Notes under the pieces: generated by a model
The model's input: only the letters and a program-made list of their open reading frames with translations
The model's database searches: none
Told to the model about the DNA's origin: nothing
Shown: positions 49,041 to 57,159 of the stretch, piece after piece
Layout of the letters: the number at the start of each line of letters is the position of its first letter
How positions within the stretch are numbered: the stretch's first letter is position 1
Position numbers and translations under genes: made by a program
NCBI GenBank assembly: GCA_947623595.1
Contig: CANQHC010000003.1
Span: 25,202-89,201, forward strand
DNA: 64,000 nt
Direction of reading: 5' to 3'
From: an uncultured Clostridia bacterium
GTDB taxonomy: Bacteria; Bacillota; Clostridia; TANB77; CAG-508

Positions 49041-49058
49041 CCTCCACTTTTGTGGAGG
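49041..49058 (-). terminator. Terminator of the rplU-rpmA unit
   Basis: A perfect 7-bp stem (CCTCCAC with GTGGAGG) with a four-base loop lies 8 bases after the rpmA stop, followed by TTTTATC. Confidence 0.8.
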
Positions 49059-49065
49059 CTAATAT

Positions 49066-49341
49066 TTATTCAGCTTTACTTCCTGATTCTACTGGGTAAA
49101 CGCTGACTTTCTTTTTATCTCTGCCAAGTCTTTCAAATTTTACTTTTCCTGTTACCTTAGCGAAAAGAGTATCATCACTACCTATACCAACATTAGTTCC
49201 TGGATGAATTTTCGTTCCTCTTTGTCTTACTAGTATGTTACCAGCTGGAACGATTTGTCCATCTGCTCTTTTTAAACCTAAGCGTTTAGATTCACTATCT
49301 CTACCGTTCTTAACACTACCTTGACCTTTTTTATGAGCCAT
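49066..49341 (-). CDS. rpmA: Ribosomal protein bL27
   Basis: The 91-residue bL27 begins [22 protein letters not shown] and has the usual [20 protein letters not shown]. Most Firmicutes make bL27 with an N-terminal extension ending FFAHKK that is removed by the protease Prp, whose gene lies between rplU and rpmA. Here there is no extension (a good GGGAG site precedes the MAHKK start) and no prp gene in the 84-base gap. AHKK is the mature form. Confidence 0.96.
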   Translation of the reverse strand: MAHKKGQGSVKNGRDSESKRLGLKRADGQIVPAGNILVRQRGTKIHPGTNVGIGSDDTLFAKVTGKVKFERLGRDKKKVSVYPVESGSKAE

Positions 49342-49425
49342 GCTTTCTCACTCCCTTCAATATTAGCTTCAAGAGCTTTATTTTTATAAATTTTCTTATA
49401 TTTATTTTTTTATATTATTTTTTTA

Positions 49426-49821
49426 TTAAGCTTCTTTTTTTGCTGTAGCTTTTTTAGTTTCAGCTTTTGCAGATGCTTCTTTTACTTCAGCAGTTTCTGC
49501 TTTTCCACTTGCTGTTTTTATAGATGTAATTTCTACTTTTGTGTATGGTTGTCTATGTCCTTGTGTTCTTCTATAGTTCTTTTTTGCTTTGTATTTATAT
49601 ACTAAAACTTTTTTTGCTTTACCATGAGAAACTACTTTTCCTTCTACTTTAACACCTTTTACATAAGGAGCTCCTACTTCTACTTTCTTATCATCTGATA
49701 CTAGTACCACTTGATCAAATGTTACTTTTTTTCCTTCCTCAGTTTCTAATTTTTCAAAGAATACTACATCTCCTTCTGATACTTTGTATTGTTTTCCACA
49801 GCTTTCAATAATTGCGTACAT
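49426..49821 (-). CDS. rplU: Ribosomal protein bL21
   Basis: The 131-residue bL21 starts [25 protein letters not shown] and has the [15 protein letters not shown] end typical of the family. It adds a 30-residue Ala/Lys/Glu-rich C-terminal tail ([15 protein letters not shown]) that most bL21 lack. It is preceded by an L21-type leader and a near-consensus promoter. Confidence 0.95.
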   Translation of the reverse strand: MYAIIESCGKQYKVSEGDVVFFEKLETEEGKKVTFDQVVLVSDDKKVEVGAPYVKGVKVEGKVVSHGKAKKVLVYKYKAKKNYRRTQGHRQPYTKVEITSIKTASGKAETAEVKEASAKAETKKATAKKEA

Positions 49822-49834
49822 CTTAGTACACCTC

Positions 49835-49920
49835 CTATATTTGTATACTCGCTAAGCATAAATAACAAGGCAATTGCTTTTAGCAATATTTAGTTGCCCG
49901 ACTCAGGCGGCTTACAGATA
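49835..49920 (-). ncRNA. L21-type ribosomal protein leader
   Basis: Between the promoter and rplU, the minus-strand leader contains GTAAGCCGCCTGAGTCGGGC and a dyad (GCAATTGCC region; ATTGCTAAAAGCAAT) as in Firmicutes L21 leaders that mediate autogenous control. Identified by position and elements, not by a covariance model. Confidence 0.7.
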
Positions 49921-49923
49921 AGT

Positions 49924-49952
49924 ATTTTACCATACATCACCAGTGATGTCAA
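49924..49952 (-). promoter_or_regulatory. rplU promoter
   Basis: TTGACA (49952-49947) and TAAAAT (49929-49924) are 17 bases apart on the minus strand. The intergenic stretch above (49953-50143) also holds a TATAAT (50059-50064) that may serve the divergent thioesterase. Confidence 0.85.
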
Positions 49953-50143
49953 GTATTTACAAGCACTTTCCTTTCGTTTCCTTTCGTTTTTCTATATTTT
50001 TATTATAGAAATTTAACTTTATTTTACAAAATAACTATTCATTCTTTTTTATTTTTGCTATAATAGCTATTGTTGTTAATATTTTTTAAGTTTATGGATA
50101 TAACTTTATAAAAAATCCAAATTTATTTAACAGAAAGGCTAGA

Positions 50144-50920
50144 ATGTTGATAAAATATCTTTTTTTGCAACATTCTAATAAAAAAACAATGGCTATAATT
50201 GAAAAAAAATATCAAGTAGATATTTTTAATGTTGGAAATTTTAATTTATTAACCAATCATGGAATTTTAGATTTATTAGAAAGTATTGCCTGTTTTCATT
50301 CAGATATAGTTGGATACGGAATTAATCAAATAGAAAAAACACATCTTACATGGGTACTTCTTCACTGGAAAGTTCATGTTTTCAAAAGAATAGGTTATGG
50401 AAAAACAATTAATGTTAAAACTTGGGCAAGCTATGTTGGAAAATTTTCAACCTTGCGTGATTTTGAAATATGTGATGAAAATGGAGAACTTATTTGTATA
50501 GCTAGTTCAAAATGGAGTTTAATTGACATATCTAAAAAAAGCATTACTAGAATTACTCCTGAAGTTATACTTCCTTATGAGCCTGAAGAAAAAAGTGTAT
50601 TTGAACAAAAAGATATTCCAAAAATAAAAGTTCCAGAGCTTTCTACGTTATGTACTTATTCATTTAAAGTTCGAAGAAAAGATATTGATGTTAATAAACA
50701 TATGCATAACATTTGTTATTTAGATTATGCTTGTGAAGCTCTTCCTGATGAAATTTATAATCTTGGTGAATGTAATGACTTTGAAATAATGTATAAATCT
50801 GGAGCAAAGCTAGGAAATATGGTTAACTGTCATTATGTTCATGAAGAGAATTCACATTTTGTCATAATGAAGAATGAGGATAACACTCACTTGCATGCAG
50901 TCGCTAAATTTAATTATTAA
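50144..50920 (+). CDS. Acyl-ACP thioesterase-like protein
   Basis: The 258-residue protein has a double hot-dog fold of the FatA type: YQVDIFNVGNFNLLTNHGILDLLES, WVLLHWKVHVFKRIGYG, and the second-half motif DIDVNKHMHNICYLDYACEA with the catalytic Asn/His region. It would release fatty acids from acyl-ACP. ATG at 50144 follows GAAAGG; a second ATG (50174) is possible. Divergent from rplU. Confidence 0.85.
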   Translation: MLIKYLFLQHSNKKTMAIIEKKYQVDIFNVGNFNLLTNHGILDLLESIACFHSDIVGYGINQIEKTHLTWVLLHWKVHVFKRIGYGKTINVKTWASYVGKFSTLRDFEICDENGELICIASSKWSLIDISKKSITRITPEVILPYEPEEKSVFEQKDIPKIKVPELSTLCTYSFKVRRKDIDVNKHMHNICYLDYACEALPDEIYNLGECNDFEIMYKSGAKLGNMVNCHYVHEENSHFVIMKNEDNTHLHAVAKFNY

Positions 50921-50924
50921 ATTC

Positions 50925-50955
50925 AAAAAAAGGTATATACTTAATACCTTTTTTT
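50925..50955. terminator. Bidirectional terminator between thioesterase and cadherin-like genes
   Basis: AAAAAAAGGTAT and ATACCTTTTTTT flank a short loop between the converging genes at 50144 and 50941. The minus-strand stop codon lies in the loop. Confidence 0.8.
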
Positions 50956-51834
50956 ATGTTTTTTATAAATTAATATTCCTACAATTCCTATAATTGCTAT
51001 AAAACTAATAATGCCAAAAATAATAAATAATTTATTTATAGAATTTTGTTGTTTCTCCTCGTTTTCTACTGAATATATTTCTTTTGCATTATCTATCTGA
51101 TATGCTAATTGTTCAGCTTTATTTTGTTCTAACAAATTTTTATTTACATCAATATCATTTTTTATTTGCTCATCATTTTTTGAATATGTTGTAATTTTAT
51201 ATTTCTTAAAAGTACTTCCATTTTCAGCTTTAACCAGTATTGTTATAATATTATTTTCCTGTGTTAAATCATTATTTCCAATTACTTTAACAACTGCATT
51301 CTGATTTTGTGGAATAGCTAGTATATTCAGTTCTTTAGTTTCAGGTTCTATCTCGACTCTATAATTTAATATCTGTAGCTCAAATTCAGGTTCCAAATCA
51401 TAATTTTCAATTGCTAAATTTTCTAAGTTTGCGTTTGCAGATTGTTTATCATTAGTTTTAGTTACATATATTTTATATTCTGTAGTGTGTTTCTTATTTT
51501 TAGATATTACTTTTACAATAACAGTATTCATACCATTTTTTAAATTTGTATTTCCTGTAATTTCAACTTTATTTTCTTTATTTTCTGGTACTGCAGTGAT
51601 TTGCAAATCATTTATACTTTCATCCACTGTTATATAATACTCTTTAATATCATCTTGAAAATTCGGTGTAATTCCTTCTTTATTCAATCTTAAAATTTCC
51701 AAACCTATATTATTTTCATCATATTCTTTTTCTGCTAAATTTTTATTTAAAACATTTGATGCTCCCATAGAAAAATAATTAATATTTATAAAAATAATTA
51801 ATAAAAATATTATATTAAAAATTTTTTTCTTCAT
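50941..51834 (-). CDS. Secreted, membrane-anchored protein with two cadherin-like domains
   Basis: Start at ATG 51834, after AAAGGAG (an earlier TTG frame start overlaps that site). A signal peptide (about 1-24) is followed by two cadherin-like beta-sandwich repeats (GLEILRLNKEGITPNFQ...IKEYYITV and LENLAIENYDLEPEFE...YRVEI), a linker, and a C-terminal membrane segment with a KKHKKRY stop-transfer tail. Domains of this type bind surface partners. It is 19 bases after the glucosaminidase gene in the surface locus, so it may be part of the same assembly. Confidence 0.8.
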   Translation of the reverse strand: MKKKIFNIIFLLIIFININYFSMGASNVLNKNLAEKEYDENNIGLEILRLNKEGITPNFQDDIKEYYITVDESINDLQITAVPENKENKVEITGNTNLKNGMNTVIVKVISKNKKHTTEYKIYVTKTNDKQSANANLENLAIENYDLEPEFELQILNYRVEIEPETKELNILAIPQNQNAVVKVIGNNDLTQENNIITILVKAENGSTFKKYKITTYSKNDEQIKNDIDVNKNLLEQNKAEQLAYQIDNAKEIYSVENEEKQQNSINKLFIIFGIISFIAIIGIVGILIYKKHKKRY

Positions 51835-51852
51835 AATTCTCTCCTTTTGCAA

Positions 51853-54114
51853 TTATTGCTCAATTAGCTTTATTCCTAAAATATGTCTTTGTATTTTTAA
51901 TAAATCTGCAGAAGATGGTTTTTTACCGTTTTTATCAATATTTCCCGCTTTCAACAATACTCCAGATAATGTTTTTATTCCCAAGATGTGTCTTTGCAAT
52001 ACTAACAAATCTATACTATCTATCTTTCCATCCCCATTTATATCTCCATATATAATTATTTTATATTCTATTAAAAGTGAATCTCCGTCAAATATTCTAA
52101 TTTTACTACCAGTTCCTATAAAATCACTTGCTTTTAATAACTTTCCTTCATAATTTTGTACTTCAATGCGATATTTAGTATCTATTAATTCAAGAACTTG
52201 TTCTACTTTATTTTTTTCTTGTAGACCTGTAATTTGGTTACCTATAACTTCTAAAGGTTTAGAAAAAGTAATACTTCCATCTTTTAGTTCAGGAATAACA
52301 GTTAATAAAAACTTTTTTTCATAATTTCCTTCTTCTGTTTTTATAGTAATCGTTGTATCTCCTGAATTTATTGAATTAATCATCCCATTTTCATCAATCG
52401 TCGCAATATTAGAATTTGACGAATAAAACTTCACATTTTTATTATTAGCATCATTTGGCAGTACTGTTGGAATAACTTCATAAGTTTGCCCAACTTGTAA
52501 GCAAAGGTCCATTTCTTTTATTTCCAATCCAGTTACCTTACTATAAACATCCACTTTTATACTTGCATATACATTATTGTGTGCTTTTAGTGTAATAACT
52601 GCAGTTCCAGATTTTAATGCTAACAATTTTCCACTTTGGTCCACGCTAACTATGTTAGAATCGCTCGATTTATAGGTTACAGTCTTATTAGTAGCATCTT
52701 TGGGTAAAACTTGTACATTTAAAGAAACTCTTTCTCCTTTTTGAAGCATAGAATTTTCTAAAGATACTTCTATCTTTTCAACAGGTATTTCCTTTATCTC
52801 TTTTACATAATTTTGAAAAACATATCCAACTAATCCATTATCTAAACGAACTCTATCCCATAATTCCCCACTTTGCTTTCCTTTTGCGATTCTTATCATT
52901 TTAGTTCCATTTTTCACACTAGTTAGCACTTCGTAGGATGTTCCTGGCCCTGTTCTAATGTTTAAATTTCCTGATGTATCAGCAATTACTTTTGTATTAT
53001 CATTTGTGTAATCCTTACTAGAAATACTTGGGCTAATACATGGTAAATCTGGCATATTATCATATACTGGTACAATAAATGAAATTGTGGAATTAAGCAT
53101 TTCACTTTTTTCATATCCACTATAAATAAGTTTTGATTCACTATATGGAGCCAGTACATTTGTCATATATTGATGCCAAAATAAAGATGTTCCACTTTTA
53201 TCATTTACATGAAACTTTTGAAGATAAATTGAATTTTGCCCCAAATTTATATAGCTAGAACCTATGAATATTGCTCCTCCTGTAATTGCTTTTTCCTTAT
53301 TATCCCATGGAATTAAAAACTTGTTTTTAGTAGCTTGATTTGCACCTTTGCCATCTTTTGCATACTGAAGTCCATTTTTTATTGCTCCCATTGGTTCTGA
53401 AGAGCTAGTAGCACCAATATTATAAAAATTATAATACCCTTCATATCCTTTTACTGTTCCACTAATTGAATTATGTGATAAGAATGGACCTACTTCTTGC
53501 TTTATACGTGATGCTAAATGGAAAGCACTTACATCCGATGTTTTGGCTGCTTTTAAAATTAAATCAGAGTACTTTTGATTCATCACAATATTTTTTCCAC
53601 TTGCAGTTTTATATTCAACTGTTTTTTGATAAAATTCTGTGCCATATAGTATCTTTTCAATACTAGCAATACTATTGGTAGAGCTATCATATGATAATTC
53701 TTCAAATTGAAATACTCTAACTTGATTTAAAAAGTTTCTAGGATCCATTGCATATTCTACTGCTTGTTTAGAACAATCTACCCAACCTTTATCAATTTCT
53801 ACATTATATTGTCCTGCCTTTGTATTTTTCCAACTATCAGTATAGGATTTAGGAACCAAATTTTTACCATATACATTTTCCTTACTAATTACATAATTCC
53901 AATCCATATTTGTATAGAGAGCTTTAAAACTCCAATTTGGAAATTTCTTTTTCAATTCATCAATATATGGTTTATAGTTCTGAGGAAATTCACTTGAAAT
54001 TTTTCTTGTGTCTTCAGCCACTTCTTTTTGTAATATAGAAAGCACTATAAAAAAAGTAATTACTAAACCTATTATTAATAATAAAATTATGCTTTTAAAG
54101 TGTTTCCTTTTCAT
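51853..54114 (-). CDS. Dockerin-bearing N-acetylglucosaminidase-like cell-wall hydrolase
   Basis: The 753-residue exported protein has an N-terminal anchor (about 8-28), a GH73/LytB-like glucosaminidase region (about 45-330; PNWSFKALYTNMDWN, FHLASRIKQEVGP, GYYNFYNIGA, LGQNSIYLQKFHV), and an SH3b domain (about 360-425; LNIRTGPGTSYEV). Two Big_2 domains follow, and a type I dockerin closes the protein (about 685-750; YGDINGDGKIDSIDLL, then AGNIDKNGKKPSSADLL), with calcium-binding DxDxD-like loops. It would cut peptidoglycan and dock to a cohesin; cohesins are encoded in the same locus. The purine-rich site is about 30 bases before the ATG, with a GTAAC/GTTAC dyad between. Confidence 0.8.
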   Translation of the reverse strand: MKRKHFKSIILLLIIGLVITFFIVLSILQKEVAEDTRKISSEFPQNYKPYIDELKKKFPNWSFKALYTNMDWNYVISKENVYGKNLVPKSYTDSWKNTKAGQYNVEIDKGWVDCSKQAVEYAMDPRNFLNQVRVFQFEELSYDSSTNSIASIEKILYGTEFYQKTVEYKTASGKNIVMNQKYSDLILKAAKTSDVSAFHLASRIKQEVGPFLSHNSISGTVKGYEGYYNFYNIGATSSSEPMGAIKNGLQYAKDGKGANQATKNKFLIPWDNKEKAITGGAIFIGSSYINLGQNSIYLQKFHVNDKSGTSLFWHQYMTNVLAPYSESKLIYSGYEKSEMLNSTISFIVPVYDNMPDLPCISPSISSKDYTNDNTKVIADTSGNLNIRTGPGTSYEVLTSVKNGTKMIRIAKGKQSGELWDRVRLDNGLVGYVFQNYVKEIKEIPVEKIEVSLENSMLQKGERVSLNVQVLPKDATNKTVTYKSSDSNIVSVDQSGKLLALKSGTAVITLKAHNNVYASIKVDVYSKVTGLEIKEMDLCLQVGQTYEVIPTVLPNDANNKNVKFYSSNSNIATIDENGMINSINSGDTTITIKTEEGNYEKKFLLTVIPELKDGSITFSKPLEVIGNQITGLQEKNKVEQVLELIDTKYRIEVQNYEGKLLKASDFIGTGSKIRIFDGDSLLIEYKIIIYGDINGDGKIDSIDLLVLQRHILGIKTLSGVLLKAGNIDKNGKKPSSADLLKIQRHILGIKLIEQ

Positions 54115-54158
54115 ATCTTACTTTTGTAACAATTTAAGTTACTTCCTCCTTTTTATAT

Positions 54159-54779
54159 TTACTGTTTTATTTTTTCTTTTGCTTTTATAATAATTCTCTT
54201 TTTGGAATAATCACTGCAAGTGATTAATGTTATGTGTTTTTCTCCATTTGTCTTTTGTGATAAAACTTCATTTTGAGTAGGTTTTACTTTATATTTATCA
54301 TATATTTCATAACAAACTTCTCCATGAAAATTATCTGTTAACGATATTTGATCACCTATATTTAATTTTTTTAGCTCACTAAACATATTTTTTCTAATAT
54401 AATTGTGTCCAGCAATGCAATAGTTTCCTATTTCGTTTGGGTTTGGTCCAAAGTATTTAGTAACGCAAGTTTCCATCGCTGACTTGCTATATTCTTTCAA
54501 TACATAAGTATCAATTTTTAATTTTTCAATTTTTAATTTGGCTGATACTTCATAGCCTTTATATTTTTGTGGAATATATAAATTTGTATTTTTACTTTCC
54601 TTATTATTTGTTTTCTCATATTTTTGACTATTTTCATTTTTCGCTGTATTAAAAAAATCTTCTTGTATAAAATTATTCTGCTTTTCTTGTATTTTATTTT
54701 CCTGATAATAATTATAAATAGTATAAAATGTAATATTAATAATTACTATTAAAATTATATACTTTATTATCTTTTTCAT
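54159..54779 (-). CDS. Sortase
   Basis: The 206-residue membrane-anchored transpeptidase has an N-terminal membrane segment (about 4-21), the catalytic His in IAGHNYIR (about residue 120) and the catalytic Cys in LITCSDYSKKRIIIKA (about 188) with the following Arg. The length and motifs fit a class B/D-like sortase. Two LPxTG proteins lie directly upstream on the same strand (LPKTG and LPQTG), its likely substrates. Confidence 0.9.
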   Translation of the reverse strand: MKKIIKYIILIVIINITFYTIYNYYQENKIQEKQNNFIQEDFFNTAKNENSQKYEKTNNKESKNTNLYIPQKYKGYEVSAKLKIEKLKIDTYVLKEYSKSAMETCVTKYFGPNPNEIGNYCIAGHNYIRKNMFSELKKLNIGDQISLTDNFHGEVCYEIYDKYKVKPTQNEVLSQKTNGEKHITLITCSDYSKKRIIIKAKEKIKQ

Positions 54780-54814
54780 TTTTCCAAGTACCTCATTGCT
54801 TTGTACTATGTATC

Positions 54815-54848
54815 ATGAATGAAAAATAAATTATTATTTTTCATTCAT
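54815..54848 (-). terminator. Inverted repeat after the LPKTG cohesin gene
   Basis: A perfect 15-bp dyad, ATGAATGAAAAATAA with TTATTTTTCATTCAT, around a 4-base loop. AT-rich; it lies 18 bases after the 54866 stop and before the sortase gene. Confidence 0.6.
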
Positions 54849-54865
54849 ATTTATAATAGTTTGTT

Positions 54866-55924
54866 TTATTTTTTTTCATCTTTTTTTGTAATAAAAATAT
54901 AAATAGCAATTAACATACCTATAATTGCAACAATAGCTATATATTTTACTGTGCCTGTTTTTGGAAGTGTCTCTGGTAGGTTATCATCTTCATCTTTTAC
55001 AATTTCTTTATCTTTTGTCTTATTAGAATCTGTCTTTCCTGTTTCCTGCTTTGTTGTATCTGACTCTTTTTTCTCTCCTACTGCTAAATCAAAATTTTTT
55101 TCAGCAATTACTGTATCTGAATTGTCCCTATCTACTAGTTTAATATTAATGCTATAATTTCCTTCTTCACTAAATAATCCTCTTAATGCCAACTCTTGTT
55201 TTACATTTTTTCCTCCTATTTTATATCCTTCTGCTTCTCCCCATCCACTTTGGAATAAATCAATTTCTACTTTTTCATTATTTGTAGTTAATAATTTTGC
55301 TGTAGCATTTTCTGAAGGTTTACTTGTTAACTTAGCTATTAACCTAACATGATCATAATTTTTCCCCATCGTAGAACTTGTTATTAATTTCATGTCTTTT
55401 TCTTGATTTGGTAGAATATTTTTTTCATATTGCAATGATAAATTATATTTTTCATACTTAGGTTCTACTAAAATATCTTTTTTGAACGGAGTTAGTATGT
55501 CATCATAACTTTGTGCATCCGGTGTTGCCATTCCAGTTAATGTAACAGAAAAGTCTGTTGGATTACTTGTGGTTAAACTTTCTTTTGCCTTAAATGTAAT
55601 ACTAGCAGTTTCTCTTGGATTTTTTCCACCTTGAGTATCATAAAAAACTAGTCTTACCTTTGAGCCATCATCATTGTCTGTTCCACCTTCAGAACGTACA
55701 TAGTCAAATATTTTATTATCATAATCAACATCTACAGTATAAGCACCTAATTTAGCTCCAAAATTAATAGTTAATGTAACTTCATCCCCTGGAGCTATTT
55801 TAGTTTTACTTATATCTACTACTACATTATTTAATGATTCTGCCAATACTTTAGTATTTATTGAGGAAAATAGTACAAACAAAATAAAAACAATTCCTAT
55901 AAAAATGTAAAAACTCTTTTTCAT
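54866..55924 (-). CDS. LPxTG-anchored cohesin-like surface protein
   Basis: ATG at 55924 follows GAGAAAGG with proper spacing. A signal peptide (about 1-28) leads to a cohesin-like domain (about 32-155; VVVDISKTKIAPGDEVTLTI, YTVDVDYDNKIFDYV, TASITFKAK), a second beta-rich region, a charged linker (EKKESDTTKQETGKTDSNK), and a sorting signal LPKTG (about 320) with hydrophobic segment and KKDEKK tail. It would be linked to the wall by sortase and could display a cohesin for dockerin proteins of the locus. Confidence 0.8.
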   Translation of the reverse strand: MKKSFYIFIGIVFILFVLFSSINTKVLAESLNNVVVDISKTKIAPGDEVTLTINFGAKLGAYTVDVDYDNKIFDYVRSEGGTDNDDGSKVRLVFYDTQGGKNPRETASITFKAKESLTTSNPTDFSVTLTGMATPDAQSYDDILTPFKKDILVEPKYEKYNLSLQYEKNILPNQEKDMKLITSSTMGKNYDHVRLIAKLTSKPSENATAKLLTTNNEKVEIDLFQSGWGEAEGYKIGGKNVKQELALRGLFSEEGNYSINIKLVDRDNSDTVIAEKNFDLAVGEKKESDTTKQETGKTDSNKTKDKEIVKDEDDNLPETLPKTGTVKYIAIVAIIGMLIAIYIFITKKDEKK

Positions 55925-56110
55925 TTTTTTACCTTTCTCCATTAAATCAAAAATTTTTTAATAAAATTGCATATTTGTTCATAATTTTTATGCAGTTTAA
56001 AAAAACAGTTTAATGGAACTATTTTTTCATTATTATTATGTTTCTTTTTTGATTTTTTATTTTTCCAATTTTTTAATTTTATTTTTTGATTTTTTTAATT
56101 AAAAAGCCAA

Positions 56111-56149
56111 AAAAAACCTTTAAAGTAATCTATACTTTAAAGGTTTTTT
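56111..56149. terminator. Strong terminator between the two cohesin genes
   Basis: ACCTTTAAAGTA and TACTTTAAAGGT form a 12-bp stem with a 5-base loop, flanked by A- and T-runs that extend pairing. It follows the 56152 stop by three bases on the minus strand. Confidence 0.85.
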
Positions 56150-56151
56150 TA

Positions 56152-57090
56152 TTATAAATCTTTTTTCTTATCTAATAATTTTATTTTTACTACACAAATT
56201 GCTGCAAAAGCACTTATAATTGCTATACATAAAATAATAATCCACATATTATTAGCAATTCCTGTTTGAGGTAATTTACCTGTTGCAAAATTTTCATTTT
56301 CCTGAGTGCTTCCTCCCTGGTTATTACTTCCTGGAGTATTACCTCCTTGAGTGTTTCCTCCCTGAGTATTTCCTCCTGGAGTACTTCCCCCTGGAGTGTT
56401 TCCTCCTTGAGTATTTCCTCCTGGAGTATTACCTCCTTGAGTGTTTCCTCCTGGAGTGTTGCCTCCCTGAGTATTTCCTCCTTGAGTGTTCCCTCCTGGA
56501 GTGTTGCCTCCCTGAGTATTTCCTCCCTGAGTGTTACCTCCTTGAGTGTTTCCTCCCTGAGTATTTCCTCCTTGAGTATTTCCTCCCTGAGTGTTACCTC
56601 CCTGAGTATTTCCTCCTTGGCTACTATTATCAGAAATTTTTATTGTAGTAGTTGCTTGATTCCATTTAGCTTCTTCTATTGTATTACCAACTTCAATATT
56701 TTTTAATGTTATAAAAACATTGTCAGCATTTTCAGTTTTCACTTTAAATGTAATTGTAAATATTGTTTCTGCATTTGTTATAAAATCTCCATTTGCAGTT
56801 ATTAACCTTCCTGTATTTGGATTATATGTTGGTATGTCCCAGCCATTCTTTCCTTCCATTTTTACATATTCCAAATTTGTTTTATCATAGTCTAGGACTG
56901 CTCCAAATGCGTTAATGCCTTTTGAAGCATCAACATTAGACATATTAACTTCTACAATTACTTCCTGATCTTTACTATATTGATCACTTGATGTTTTTAA
57001 AGTAATATTTGCATTTATTGCAGCAAGTACATTTGTCGTAATGCAAAGTAATAATAACATTATTAAAACTAACTTTATTATTCTTTTCAT
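56152..57090 (-). CDS. LPxTG cohesin-like protein with a GGNTQ/GGNTP repeat stalk
   Basis: The 312-residue surface protein has a signal peptide (about 1-23), a cohesin-like domain (about 25-150; ANITLKTSSDQYSKDQEVIVEV, GAVLDYDKTNLEYV, TIFTITFKVKTE), and a stalk of about 21 five-residue repeats QGGNT/PGGNT (about 157-262). It ends with LPQTG (about 275), a membrane segment and KKKDL. The stalk would carry the cohesin away from the wall. Sortase at 54159 is the likely anchor enzyme. Confidence 0.85.
   Translation of the reverse strand: MKRIIKLVLIMLLLLCITTNVLAAINANITLKTSSDQYSKDQEVIVEVNMSNVDASKGINAFGAVLDYDKTNLEYVKMEGKNGWDIPTYNPNTGRLITANGDFITNAETIFTITFKVKTENADNVFITLKNIEVGNTIEEAKWNQATTTIKISDNSSQGGNTQGGNTQGGNTQGGNTQGGNTQGGNTQGGNTQGGNTPGGNTQGGNTQGGNTPGGNTQGGNTPGGNTQGGNTPGGSTPGGNTQGGNTQGGNTPGSNNQGGSTQENENFATGKLPQTGIANNMWIIILCIAIISAFAAICVVKIKLLDKKKDL
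56305..56619. repeat. Tandem 15-base coding repeats
   Basis: About 21 copies of a 15-base unit encoding QGGNT or PGGNT, varying mainly at the first codon. Such arrays can change copy number by slippage and so vary stalk length. Confidence 0.9.
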
Positions 57091-57159
57091 GATTTCTCCT
57101 TTACTCTATTGTATTTTCTAACTTTAATCTTCTTAACATTTTAATGTTTATTTTTGTTA

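Noticed and set aside
56305..56619. Possible CRISPR array
   Set aside because: Repeats are contiguous 15-base coding units without spacers and keep frame; no cas genes.
56283..56706. Two plus-strand ORFs of about 120 codons (Leu/Tyr and Ser/Leu-rich)
   Set aside because: They are antisense frames of the 15-base coding repeats.
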